From the IMG/VR virus record IMGVR_UViG_3300027965_000014, positions 1 to 29,675 of that record: a stretch of 29,675 bases of DNA. One strand, 5' to 3'. The notes below the pieces were generated by a model that did no database searches, was not told the DNA's origin, and saw nothing but the letters and a program-made list of their open reading frames with translations. The position numbers and the translations under genes are program-made. Below, piece by piece: positions 13,169 to 20,852 of this stretch. This stretch comes from a virus. The first letter of the stretch is position 1, and each line of letters begins with the position of its first letter.

Positions 13169-13458
13169 AGCGGCGTTCCCCACAAACCAGACCAGTACAG
13201 CAGGCATCGCTCGCCGGGCTCGATGTCCCACGCGCGACTAACGGGCGCCATGTCAATACCGGCATCTCCTGCGGCGTGGCCGATGCGAAACGCAGCGCGC
13301 TGCCGCGCGCGATCATCATCGAAGCTCAGCACGAGATAGCGGCGATCCGGCGGCTCGTCGACCACCGAGCCACTCACGACGCGCAGCTCGTACCAGAGCC
13401 GCTTTAGCAGCTCGAGGAACGGCCAGACCTCGCGCCGAACGACGATGCCCGCACCCAT
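13165..13458 (-). CDS. Leftward gene of unknown function, 97 aa
   Basis: A 97-residue protein, probably alpha/beta, with a conserved look: EVWPFLELLKRLWYELRVVS, then RRYLVLSFDDDRARQRAAF, and a C-terminus WDIEPGERCLLYWSG. It starts only 33 bases from the oppositely oriented prohead protease gene, with one operator-like dyad in between. No ribosome site is evident because the dyad occupies the leader. It converges with the small basic gene through an overlapping CTAG stop. No family is recognised. Confidence 0.65.
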   Translation of the reverse strand: MGAGIVVRREVWPFLELLKRLWYELRVVSGSVVDEPPDRRYLVLSFDDDRARQRAAFRIGHAAGDAGIDMAPVSRAWDIEPGERCLLYWSGLWGTPL

Positions 13459-13462
13459 CGGA

Positions 13463-13481
13463 TTTCAACAAATCGTCTAAA
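13463..13481. promoter_or_regulatory. Operator-like dyad 9
   Basis: TTTCAACAAATCGTCTAAA, one of the best matches to the consensus. It fills most of the 33-bp gap between two divergent start codons and directly abuts the GGGGGAG ribosome site of the protease gene. There is no room for two ordinary promoters here. Confidence 0.7.
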
Positions 13482-13491
13482 GGGGGAGACC

Positions 13492-14136
13492 ATGCCCTCA
13501 AACCGCACCGCGCCGCAAGTGGGCGTGGCGATCTCGCGCGCCGTCACCATCGAGAAGGCCGCGAGCGACGGCCTGCGCCGCGTGCGCTTCGTCGCGTCAG
13601 ACGAAACTGTGGATCGCTATGGGGACATCATCCGCGCCAGCGGCTGGCAGCTCGACAACTTCCGCAAAAACCCCGTGCTGCTGTTCGGCCATCAGTCGGG
13701 CCAGCTGCCGGTCGGCAAGGTCGACCCGATCGCCGTCGAAGGCACGCGCCTGATCGCGCACGCCGAATTCACGCCCGAGGGCATGTCGAGCTTCGCCGAC
13801 ACGGTGTGGGCGATGGTCGATCAGGGGTTCGTCCAGGCCGCATCGGTCGGCTTCCTGCCGCTCGCCGCGCCCAACCCGATCTTCGATGCCGACAAGCATC
13901 TCACTGGCTTTGAATTCATCGCTCAAGAGCTGCTGGAGCTGAGCGTCGTCACGGTTCCCGCGAACCCGAACGCGCTGCAGCTCGCCAAGAGCTTCGCCTT
14001 GTCAGGCGAGGAAATGCGCTGCCTGTTCGACGACGGGGCTGCCGCCCGCGTCGCAGCCGCAGCGCGCACCCGCACCATCACTCTTTCCCGCCTCGGCAGG
14101 CATCAGGCGGCCCCCACCCCCGAACGGGGAGCTTAG
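13492..14136 (+). CDS. HK97-family prohead protease
   Basis: A 214-residue serine protease of the U35 type. The N-terminal RRVRFVASDETVDRYGDII leads into NPVLLFGHQSGQLPVG with the likely catalytic H67. The likely catalytic S117 lies in QAASVGFLP, and ELLELSVVTVPANPNAL is the usual family ending. It cleaves the scaffold-like delta domain of the major capsid protein during head maturation. The C-terminal 45 residues are low-complexity and may be a self-cleaved tail. GGGGGAG before the ATG sets the start. The major capsid gene follows two bases on. Confidence 0.9.
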   Translation: MPSNRTAPQVGVAISRAVTIEKAASDGLRRVRFVASDETVDRYGDIIRASGWQLDNFRKNPVLLFGHQSGQLPVGKVDPIAVEGTRLIAHAEFTPEGMSSFADTVWAMVDQGFVQAASVGFLPLAAPNPIFDADKHLTGFEFIAQELLELSVVTVPANPNALQLAKSFALSGEEMRCLFDDGAAARVAAAARTRTITLSRLGRHQAAPTPERGA

Positions 14137-14138
14137 TC

Positions 14139-15539
14139 ATGTCTATTCGCAAGCAGATCGAGGCGCTCCAGAAGAAGCGGAACGCCCACCTCGACGCTAT
14201 GCAGGCGTTGAGCGATACGGCGGCCAACAACAACCGCCTGTTCAGCGAGGACGAGCAGAAGGCCTTCGACAAGGATCAGGGCGAGGTGCGCGACATCGAT
14301 GCGCAGCTTGACCGTCTGAACGAAGCCGAGAAGCAACTCGCCGGTCGGGCGCAGCCCGCGCCGACCCCGACGCCACAGCCGACGCCCCACCTCGAGGTCA
14401 AGCCCTACAAGGGGTTCAAGGGGCAGGGCTTCGTCCGGCTCGCGCTCGCGGTCGGTCGCACCAAGGGCAACTTCCAGATGGCGGCCGAGTACGCCGCGCG
14501 CTGGAAGGATCAGACGCCGGAAGTGTACGAGGTGCTCGCGCAGATCGCGCGCTCGGGGCAGCTTCCCGGCGAGGTCTACCGCGCCGCCGTCGCGGCCGGA
14601 ACGACCACCGATGCGCAGTGGGCTGGCCCGCTGGTGTACGCGCAGAACCTCGCCAGCGAGTTCATCGAGTTCCTGCGTCCGGCGACCATCATCGGCAAGC
14701 TGCCGCTGCGCCCTGTGCCCTTCAACGTGTCGATCCCGCGGCAGACGGGTGCCGCGTCGGTCGGCTGGGTCGGTCAGGGCATGTCGAAGCCTGCCGGCCA
14801 TCTGGCGTTCGATCGACTGCCCATCCCCTGGGCCAAGGTCGCGGTGATCGTCGTCATCACCGACGAGCTGGCGCGCTTCTCCGACCCGAGCGCCGAGCAG
14901 CTCGTGCGCGACGATCTGGTGGCGTCCATCGCGACGTACCTCGACGGGCAGTTCACCGATCCCGCGGTGGCGGCGGTCGCGAACGTCAACCCGGCGTCGA
15001 TCACCAACGGCGTTGCGCCCATCGTGGCCGCGACCGGCGGCGTTGCCGACATCAACACCGCGTTGACGCAGGCGATCCAGCAGCTCATCGCAGCCAACAT
15101 GCCGTTCACCAGCGTCTACTGGCTGCTGAACGCCGGCACCCGCGTGGCGCTCCAGAACCAGCGCATCCCGACCTATCTCAACTACGCGTTCCCGGAGATG
15201 GCCGCTGGCAATCTCAAGGGCTACCCGTGGGTCGAGAGCAACACGATCCCGCTCGGCACGGCGATCCTGGTCGACTGCTCGCAAATCCTGCACGCCGCCG
15301 ATCCGGTGGTAGACATCGAGGCGAGCAACGAGGCGTCGCTGCAGATGGACAGCGCCCCAGCGACCCCGCCGGCGCCGCTGATCTCGCTGTGGCAGCAGAA
15401 CATGCTCGGCATCAAGGCGGAGCAGTATCAGTATTGGGCCAAGCGGCATAACGGCTGCGTCTCCGTGGTCACTGGTGTCGTGCCGACCTCGATCGCCGAC
15501 GAAGGCGCGCCCACGTCGGGCAGCGGTCGCCATCGCTGA
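14139..15539 (+). CDS. Major capsid protein, HK97 fold
   Basis: A 466-residue protein. The N-terminal ~80 residues form a charged coiled coil (IRKQIEALQKKRNAHLDAM, then DEQKAFDKDQGEVRDIDAQL) that acts as the delta domain. A Pro/Thr-rich linker follows, then the HK97-type shell domain from about residue 100, with typical segments RPATIIGKLPLRPVPFNVSI and WVGQGMSKPAGHLAFDR. The ending TSIADEGAPTSGSGRHR is flexible. It forms the icosahedral shell. Its place directly after the protease is standard, but the portal comes afterwards rather than before. Confidence 0.92.
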   Translation: MSIRKQIEALQKKRNAHLDAMQALSDTAANNNRLFSEDEQKAFDKDQGEVRDIDAQLDRLNEAEKQLAGRAQPAPTPTPQPTPHLEVKPYKGFKGQGFVRLALAVGRTKGNFQMAAEYAARWKDQTPEVYEVLAQIARSGQLPGEVYRAAVAAGTTTDAQWAGPLVYAQNLASEFIEFLRPATIIGKLPLRPVPFNVSIPRQTGAASVGWVGQGMSKPAGHLAFDRLPIPWAKVAVIVVITDELARFSDPSAEQLVRDDLVASIATYLDGQFTDPAVAAVANVNPASITNGVAPIVAATGGVADINTALTQAIQQLIAANMPFTSVYWLLNAGTRVALQNQRIPTYLNYAFPEMAAGNLKGYPWVESNTIPLGTAILVDCSQILHAADPVVDIEASNEASLQMDSAPATPPAPLISLWQQNMLGIKAEQYQYWAKRHNGCVSVVTGVVPTSIADEGAPTSGSGRHR

Positions 15540-15596
15540 GCATCGCATGAGGAGGGGGGCGGACGAGCGCTCCACGCTTCGTCCGTCCACCTAAGC

Positions 15597-15614
15597 CGGG
15601 GCCATCGTGCCCCG
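15597..15614 (+). terminator. Possible weak terminator after capsid gene
   Basis: CGGGGC, a 6-base loop and GCCCCG form a short GC stem 57 bases after the capsid stop, followed by a moderately T-rich stretch (ATGTTCTTTCTC). There is no clean T-run. It may reduce read-through towards the opposing gene. Confidence 0.35.
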
Positions 15615-15629
15615 ATGTTCTTTCTCGCC

Positions 15630-15655
15630 AAAAAAGACCCCGCCGAAGCGGGGTC
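15630..15655 (-). terminator. Rho-independent terminator for the leftward basic gene
   Basis: On the minus strand GACCCCGC, a TTCG tetraloop and GCGGGGTC form a perfect 8-bp stem, followed by six T. It lies 25-50 bases past the stop of the leftward Lys/Ala-rich gene and is a textbook intrinsic terminator. In the rightward direction there is no T-run. Confidence 0.85.
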
Positions 15656-15679
15656 CAAAGTTCGTCGTTATCGAGCTGA

Positions 15680-16105
15680 TCAGCTCTTGATGCGAAAGAC
15701 GACGCCGCCGCGCTCTCCGTCGTGCTCCTTCGTCACGCTGTGTAGCTTGCGGACCTTGTCGCGGATCGCCGCGCGCACCTCGCGCGCCGTCTTGAAGCCC
15801 TTGATCGCCTTGGCGGCCTCCTCGTTGGTCGCGCCGTTCTTCGTCTTGAGCAGCGCGATCAGCTCGACGACATGCGGGGCGAGTGGCTTCGCCGGGCGCG
15901 TGTCGGGCACGGGCTTCTTCGTCGCCTCCGGCTTCGTCGCTGTCGCTGCAGCTGCTGCGGGCTTCTTCGTCTCGGTCGCCTTCGGCGCGGTGGCCTTGGG
16001 CTTGGCGGCCTTGGGCTGCGCCTTCGGCTTCGCGGTCTTGCTCTTAGCAGCGGCGTTGGGCTTGGCGCTCTTCGCGGCGGCGGTCGTGTTCGTCGTGGCA
16101 GTCAT
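15680..16105 (-). CDS. Lys/Ala-rich protein with DUF3489-like winged-helix end
   Basis: A 141-residue protein. The first ~80 residues are repeats of K, A, P and T (histone H1-like). Residues about 78-138 form a small folded domain (HVVELIALLKTKNGATNEEA, then KAIKGFKTAREVRAAIRDKV, ending GVVFRI). That domain resembles the rhizobial DUF3489 winged helix. It probably binds DNA. It is transcribed leftward between the capsid and portal genes, with its own AGAGGA ribosome site, an upstream operator-like dyad (16130-16148) and its own terminator, so it is a self-contained unit. It may act in lysogeny or on DNA condensation, which is inference. Confidence 0.8.
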   Translation of the reverse strand: MTATTNTTAAAKSAKPNAAAKSKTAKPKAQPKAAKPKATAPKATETKKPAAAAATATKPEATKKPVPDTRPAKPLAPHVVELIALLKTKNGATNEEAAKAIKGFKTAREVRAAIRDKVRKLHSVTKEHDGERGGVVFRIKS

Positions 16106-16129
16106 TGATCTAGTCCTCTGTCATCTTCG

Positions 16130-16148
16130 TTTAGACGAAATGTCCAAA
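16130..16148. promoter_or_regulatory. Operator-like dyad 10
   Basis: TTTAGACGAAATGTCCAAA is the most symmetric copy: TTTAGAC against GTCCAAA, one mismatch from perfect arms. It lies 24 bases upstream of the leftward basic gene and 110 bases before the portal gene. The rest of this 152-bp gap shows no gene. Confidence 0.7.
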
Positions 16149-16257
16149 CTCAAGACATCCTAGCGGGACGGCCCGACCTGTCGGCGTCGGCGAGCCGCGG
16201 ATTGTCGCAGGCAAAAAGCCAAGCCGGTCAACACTTCCACGTCGGGGAGCGCGCGCC

Positions 16258-17679
16258 ATGACTGATCAGCTCGCTGTCCCGGCGTCGCCGTCGATCCTGT
16301 CGCGTCTCGGCGCTGCTGGGCGCGCGGCGTGGCGCTCGCTGGTCAATGCGGGTGGCGGAGGCGTGAATTGGTACTGGCCGCCGATGGGCTTCGGTGATCG
16401 CGGCCCGCCCGGCTCGTGGCAGATGAACCTCAACGCGGGCATGGGCTCGCCCGAGCTGATCGCCTTCTCGGCGGTCTACGCCTGCACGTCGATCATCAGC
16501 GGCGACATCGGCAAGCTGCCGGTGCAGGTGTTCCACGTCGACATGAAAAGCGGGGCGCGCGAGCTGCAGCGCCGCGACTACTACGCGCAGCTGATGCGCG
16601 AGCCCAACGAGTACCAGACCGCCGCCGACTTCATGCAGCTCTACGTGCTGAGCGCGCTCCTGCAGGGCAACGGCTACGCCTTCGTGCGCCGCAACGCCCG
16701 CGCCGAGATCAACGAGATGCACGTCCTTGATCCGCGCACTACGCGGCCCTACATCGAGCCCGAGAGCGGCGCGGTGTTCTACCGCTGCGGCGAGAACCTG
16801 CTCGCGGGGCTTCGCCCAGGTGCGATGGTGCCCGAGCGCGACATCATCCATCACCGCCTGCCGCTACTGCCGGCCTATCCGCTGATCGGCGTTACCCCGA
16901 TCTTCGCCGCCGCCGCGTCGAGCGCGGTCGGGCTCCACATCCTGCGCAACTCGCAGAGCTTCTTCGGCAACAGCTCGAGGCCATCGGGCGTACTGACCGC
17001 GCCAGGCAAGATCAGCAAGGACACCGCCGACCGACTCAAGGAGGATTGGGACAACAACTACACCGGCCAACGGTACGGCAAGACGGCGGTGCTGCCCGAA
17101 GGGCTGCAGTGGTCGCCGCTGACGATAACCGCGCAGGACGCGCAGCTCATCGAGCAGCTGCGCTGGAGCGTCGAGGATGTCTCGCGCGTGTTTCGCGTGC
17201 CACCGTTCATGCTGGGCGACACCAGCAAGACCACGTACCGCAACAGCGAGCAGCTGGCGCGGGCCTATCTGTCGGGTTGCCTGTCGACCCATCTCACGGC
17301 GCTGGAGCAGCGCTTCGCCCGCGCCTTTGAATTCCCGGTCGATTACGAGCTGAAATTCGACCTGTCGGCGCTGCTGCGCGCCGAGATCGATGTCCGCTAC
17401 ACGGCGTACCAGACGGCGCTCAGCTCGGCGTGGCAGACGATCAACGAGGTCCGCGCACAAGAGGGCCTCGGCCCGGTCGACGGTGGCGACGAGCCGCACA
17501 TCCAGATGCAGTACGTGCCGCTCAGCCAGAGCGGCCAGACGCCCGCCGCGCCCGCGCCAACGCCGCCATCAGAGCCGCCAGCGCCCGCGCCAGGCGACGA
17601 GCCCAACCCCACGCAGGACGAATTCGACGCGGCGGTGCTGCGCCAGCTCGTGCGCCAACGCCTACGGAGGGCCGCATGA
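16258..17679 (+). CDS. Portal protein, HK97 family
   Basis: A 473-residue portal. Typical segments are AFSAVYACTSIISGDIGKLP (about 71-90), YVLSALLQGNGYAF, and NSQSFFGNSSRPSGVLTAPG. Then come QLRWSVEDVSRVFRVPPFML with YRNSEQLARAYL, and a C-terminal Pro/Ala-rich tail. It forms the dodecameric ring at the unique vertex and is the DNA channel and terminase dock. It is placed after the capsid gene instead of between terminase and protease. The next gene starts within its stop (ATGA). No strong ribosome site precedes the ATG. Confidence 0.92.
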   Translation: MTDQLAVPASPSILSRLGAAGRAAWRSLVNAGGGGVNWYWPPMGFGDRGPPGSWQMNLNAGMGSPELIAFSAVYACTSIISGDIGKLPVQVFHVDMKSGARELQRRDYYAQLMREPNEYQTAADFMQLYVLSALLQGNGYAFVRRNARAEINEMHVLDPRTTRPYIEPESGAVFYRCGENLLAGLRPGAMVPERDIIHHRLPLLPAYPLIGVTPIFAAAASSAVGLHILRNSQSFFGNSSRPSGVLTAPGKISKDTADRLKEDWDNNYTGQRYGKTAVLPEGLQWSPLTITAQDAQLIEQLRWSVEDVSRVFRVPPFMLGDTSKTTYRNSEQLARAYLSGCLSTHLTALEQRFARAFEFPVDYELKFDLSALLRAEIDVRYTAYQTALSSAWQTINEVRAQEGLGPVDGGDEPHIQMQYVPLSQSGQTPAAPAPTPPSEPPAPAPGDEPNPTQDEFDAAVLRQLVRQRLRRAA

Positions 17680-17942
17680 GCATGACGCGCGAGGACCACG
17701 AGCAGATCGCCGACCTGATCGCCGATGCCGTCAACGCCCAATTCGACAAGCTGCGCGCCGATGTCTACGCGCGGATGCTGGAGCTCCGCACGCCGCGCTT
17801 CGCCATCACGCCCAAGGGCGAGCTGTTCATCGGCGGCGAATTGGTGGGCGACATCCGCCCCGTGTTTCAGAACGCCGTGACCGAGGCGCTCAAGGCGGCC
17901 GGTCAACTCAACGACGGTGGCGGCGATGACGACGGCCGCTGA
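17676..17942 (+). CDS. Small late protein, 88 aa, unknown function
   Basis: An 88-residue, largely acidic protein. An N-terminal helix (REDHEQIADLIADAVNAQFD) is followed by a beta-like segment FAITPKGELFIGGELVGDI and a Gly/Asp-rich tail. The start overlaps the portal stop and the end overlaps the connector gene by 17 bases. It could be a small head decoration or assembly helper, but I cannot show this. Confidence 0.7.
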   Translation: MSMTREDHEQIADLIADAVNAQFDKLRADVYARMLELRTPRFAITPKGELFIGGELVGDIRPVFQNAVTEALKAAGQLNDGGGDDDGR

Positions 17943-18711
17943 CAAGCCCAAGGCGGTCGAGCTGTCGGCACCGATCGATCTCGACACGGTGAAGGACGAT
18001 CTGGGAATTCCCGCATCGGACACGACCAACGACGCGTGGCTGCAGCGCCGCATCGACGGCATCTGGTCGCGCTTCCGGAGCTACACGCAGCGCCCGCTCA
18101 CGCTCGCGTCGGCCTGGGCCGACGATTGGGGCGAGCTAGTGCAGAACGCTGCGCCGCTCACCGAGCCGCCGCTGATCCGCGCTCATGCCAGCGCGTCGGT
18201 GTTCCTGCGAGTGTTCCCCGTGCAGCAGATCACCAAGCTGACGCTCAACGGCACCGATCAGGACGTGGCGCGCGTCATCTTCGACCACGACGACGGCAAG
18301 CTGATCGGCATCGACGGCTACGCCCACGATCTGCGCAGCGCGCTGGTCTACGGGCGCGCGCGCGTCGAGTACCTCGCGGGCTTCGTCGAGCTGCCGCCCG
18401 ATCTCTACGAGGCGATGCTCGGCGCGCTGACGGTGCAATGGAACGCCCGGCAGCTCAGCCAGAGCGGCATGGGCGGCCTGACGCCGACCCGCATCAACGC
18501 CATCGACGTGGGCGAGGTCGACGTATCGACCGCCACCAACTTCTTCGTCGATCAGGCGACGCGCCGGAGCACGACGCCCGACCCGCTGATCGGCTCCTAC
18601 GCCATGCTGCTGGATAGCTACATCGACTGGCGCTCGATGATCGGCGGCGCGTACCCGACCACTGTCGCCCTTGCGGCGGCGAGCGAGGCCCGCGATGGCG
18701 ACGCTGGTTGA
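17926..18711 (+). CDS. Head-tail connector protein (gp6-like adaptor)
   Basis: A 261-residue protein. LDTVKDDLGIPASDTTNDAW then LQRRIDGIWSRFRSYTQRPL is the classic start of phage head-tail connector or DNA-packaging proteins (HK97 gp6 / Phage_gp6 type). A beta-rich middle follows (ITKLTLNGTDQ), then a helix ELPPDLYEAMLGALTVQWNA. It forms the ring under the portal. An in-frame GTG three codons upstream is an alternative start. It overlaps the next gene by 17 bases. Confidence 0.8.
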   Translation: MTTAADKPKAVELSAPIDLDTVKDDLGIPASDTTNDAWLQRRIDGIWSRFRSYTQRPLTLASAWADDWGELVQNAAPLTEPPLIRAHASASVFLRVFPVQQITKLTLNGTDQDVARVIFDHDDGKLIGIDGYAHDLRSALVYGRARVEYLAGFVELPPDLYEAMLGALTVQWNARQLSQSGMGGLTPTRINAIDVGEVDVSTATNFFVDQATRRSTTPDPLIGSYAMLLDSYIDWRSMIGGAYPTTVALAAASEARDGDAG

Positions 18712-19042
18712 CCAGATCGCTGGCGCGATGCGCTGGGCGCTCGCGATGTTCGGCCGCCCGCAGCAGTACGCCCTCAACGATAACAGCGCGACCGTGCAGC
18801 TCGTGGCGTGGGTGCGCGGCGTGCGCAGTGACGACCTGTTCGCCGGGGCGATGCAGCAGGACATCGCGGCGGTGATCAACGCCGAGGCGTTCCGCGCCGC
18901 CTTCTCGCCGCGCGTGACGCCGCAGCGCTACGACCGCCTCCGCATCGGCGGGCGCTCGTGGTCTGTCGAGGAATGGCGCGGCTCGCCCAACGACGACGCG
19001 CCCGTGTTCTACAAGCTGCTGCTGCGCGGAGGCTCGCAATGA
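18695..19042 (+). CDS. Head-tail adaptor / head-closure-like protein
   Basis: A 115-residue protein. The core reads VQLVAWVRGVRSDDLFAGAM, then VTPQRYDRLRIGGRSWSVEE, and it ends in FYKLLLRGG. Size, order and the beta-rich ending with DRLRIGGRSW fit a head-closure or stopper protein that follows the connector. The assignment rests mainly on gene order. ATGA overlap with the next gene. Confidence 0.7.
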   Translation: MATLVDQIAGAMRWALAMFGRPQQYALNDNSATVQLVAWVRGVRSDDLFAGAMQQDIAAVINAEAFRAAFSPRVTPQRYDRLRIGGRSWSVEEWRGSPNDDAPVFYKLLLRGGSQ

Positions 19043-19518
19043 CGACTCCGCTCGCGATCTTTACGGCGATCTGGGCTGACCGCATCCCGGCGTCGGTGCT
19101 GCCGTACATCGAGGCGGTCAACTCGCCGGTCGACGCCAGCCAAGCGCCCGACGTGTGGGGCGCGGCGGTGGTGCAGCCCGACAGCCGCAGCGACGTGACG
19201 CTCGGCTCGATGCCGTGGGTTGAGGAGAGCGGCACGATCCTGATCGGCCTGTTCACCCGCTCGGGCACCGGCCCGACCGCTCTTGACGAGGCGGTCGACT
19301 ACATTCGCCAGACGTTCCACGGCGCGCATCTCGATGGCCTCGCCATCCTGCAGGTCGATGGCCCGCACGACGTGGACCCCGAGGGCCTGGGCGAATGGTG
19401 GCAGCTTGCGATGACGGCGCGCTACACGTTCCAGACCCGGCGCGACGCCACAGATCCACTTTACGGCGGCTGGCAGGGCTTCCCCGACACGCCACCGCCA
19501 CCGCCGCCGACGCCCTGA
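19039..19518 (+). CDS. Tail completion / tail terminator-like protein
   Basis: A 159-residue protein. Order (after head closure, before the gp10-like gene) and content suggest the tail-completion family: an N-terminal helix near AIFTAIWADRI, then MPWVEESGTILIGLFTRSGT and the late segment WWQLAMTARYTF. The C-terminus is an unusual run of prolines (PDTPPPPPPTP). It likely caps the tail tube at its joining end. The family call is moderate. Confidence 0.65.
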   Translation: MTTPLAIFTAIWADRIPASVLPYIEAVNSPVDASQAPDVWGAAVVQPDSRSDVTLGSMPWVEESGTILIGLFTRSGTGPTALDEAVDYIRQTFHGAHLDGLAILQVDGPHDVDPEGLGEWWQLAMTARYTFQTRRDATDPLYGGWQGFPDTPPPPPPTP

Positions 19519-19520
19519 CC

Positions 19521-20123
19521 ATGGCGACCCGCGTCGAGATCACCGGGCTCGACAAGGCGAAGGAGAATTTTCAGAAGCTCGACGGGCTCGTCCAGAAAGA
19601 GATCGGCCGCCAGTCGCTGCGCGAGCAAGGCTGGGCGCTCGCCAAGCCGATGCGCGGCGCGACGTACACGACGTTCCTCCGCCGCACCGGCTCCATCAAG
19701 GCGGCGCTCGGCGTCGTCGTGGCGCGCGAGCCCAAGGACAACAGCCTCGTCGCCTACGTCGAGGAGCTGCCGCTCAAGGCGTCGTCGTCGCCATTTGGCG
19801 CCCTGGTGCGCAAGCGCAGCCGCCACAACGCGCCGGAAGTCCCGTTCTACTGGCGCTTCCTCGAATTCGGCACCAATCAGCGCCGCAGTAAGCGCACGCC
19901 CAAGGCGCTGCGCAGCGGTCGCATCGGCAGAACAGGCAAGGCGCGTGAGCGCACGCGCAAGCAGCTGCAGGCGTGGCTCGGCAGCGGCAATCGCGGCTCG
20001 GTCACGTCGCGCTCGTGGCTGCGCCCCGTGTTCGGACCCAGCGCGCCGACATCCATCGAAACGTTCCGCGACACCATCCTCAAGCTGATCGACGCGGCGG
20101 TCAGCGACATGCCCAAAAAGTAG
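19521..20123 (+). CDS. HK97 gp10-like tail component
   Basis: A 200-residue basic protein. The start (RVEITGLDKAKENFQKLDG) and the central VPFYWRFLEFGTNQRR are hallmarks of the HK97 gp10 family, in which the FxxxGT signature is typical. The C-terminal SWLRPVFGPSAPTSIETFRD matches family endings. It takes part in joining head and tail or in tail completion. A Lys/Arg-rich insert (about residues 133-160) is longer than usual. It follows two bases after the previous stop. Confidence 0.8.
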   Translation: MATRVEITGLDKAKENFQKLDGLVQKEIGRQSLREQGWALAKPMRGATYTTFLRRTGSIKAALGVVVAREPKDNSLVAYVEELPLKASSSPFGALVRKRSRHNAPEVPFYWRFLEFGTNQRRSKRTPKALRSGRIGRTGKARERTRKQLQAWLGSGNRGSVTSRSWLRPVFGPSAPTSIETFRDTILKLIDAAVSDMPKK

Positions 20124-20132
20124 GAGGCTGCC

Positions 20133-20852
20133 ATGGCCCGTCTTTCGTCTCAGGGCTCCATCATCATGATCAGCGATGACATCGACGCCACGCCGCTCGC
20201 CGTCACCGCCGCGACCAAGGCCAAGCCGTGCGTGCTGACGGTGGCGGTCGGTGCCGCCCCGGTCGTCGGCGACATCGTCGTGCCGAAGGGCACCGGCTGG
20301 AACAGCATCGAAGGCATGCCGTTCAAGGTGAGCGCGGTCGTGGCCGGGGCCGTCACGCTGGAGGACAGCGACACCACCGACGAGATCGCCGACATCGGCA
20401 CCGCCGCGACGATCAGCGTGCCGTCGTTCCTCGAGCTGTGTCGCGCCAACTTCACCGCCAACAACCCGGCCGGGGCGACCATCGACGTGACGACGCTGTG
20501 CGACATCGCGCACCGCATCGTCGCGGGTCTGCCTGCCATCGGGACGTGGAACGCGGCGGGCTTCTACGACGTCGACGACGCCGCGCTGGCGCGCGCCCGC
20601 GACTACTACCGCAGCGGCGAGGATTGCGTCATCGACGTGCGCCTCGCCGATGGCAGCGGCTGGACGTTCATGGCGATCGTCAACACCTTCGACATGACAC
20701 TCGGCATCAACGCCGCTGTCGCCAACACGCTCGGCGGCCAGATCGACGGGCAAGTCCACTTCTACAAGACGCCCGCGCCCGGCTTCGTCTCGCGGCTCGC
20801 CAGGAGCCCGTCGCCGAAGCCAAGCACCGCGCCCGCTCGGGCCGCCGCATGA
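20133..20852 (+). CDS. Major tail tube protein
   Basis: A 239-residue beta-rich protein. The gene has its own strong ribosome site (AGGAGG), as expected for an abundant structural protein. ISDDIDATPLAVTAATKAKP begins a Thr/Val-rich barrel. The C-terminal half contains RARDYYRSGEDCVIDVRLAD and a Pro/Ala tail. Position before the tail chaperones and tape measure is diagnostic. It polymerises to form the non-contractile tube. Confidence 0.8.
   Translation: MARLSSQGSIIMISDDIDATPLAVTAATKAKPCVLTVAVGAAPVVGDIVVPKGTGWNSIEGMPFKVSAVVAGAVTLEDSDTTDEIADIGTAATISVPSFLELCRANFTANNPAGATIDVTTLCDIAHRIVAGLPAIGTWNAAGFYDVDDAALARARDYYRSGEDCVIDVRLADGSGWTFMAIVNTFDMTLGINAAVANTLGGQIDGQVHFYKTPAPGFVSRLARSPSPKPSTAPARAAA

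Noticed and set aside
14133-15590. Long leftward open frame opposite the major capsid gene
   Set aside because: Antisense shadow; capsid protein features are unmistakable on the other strand.
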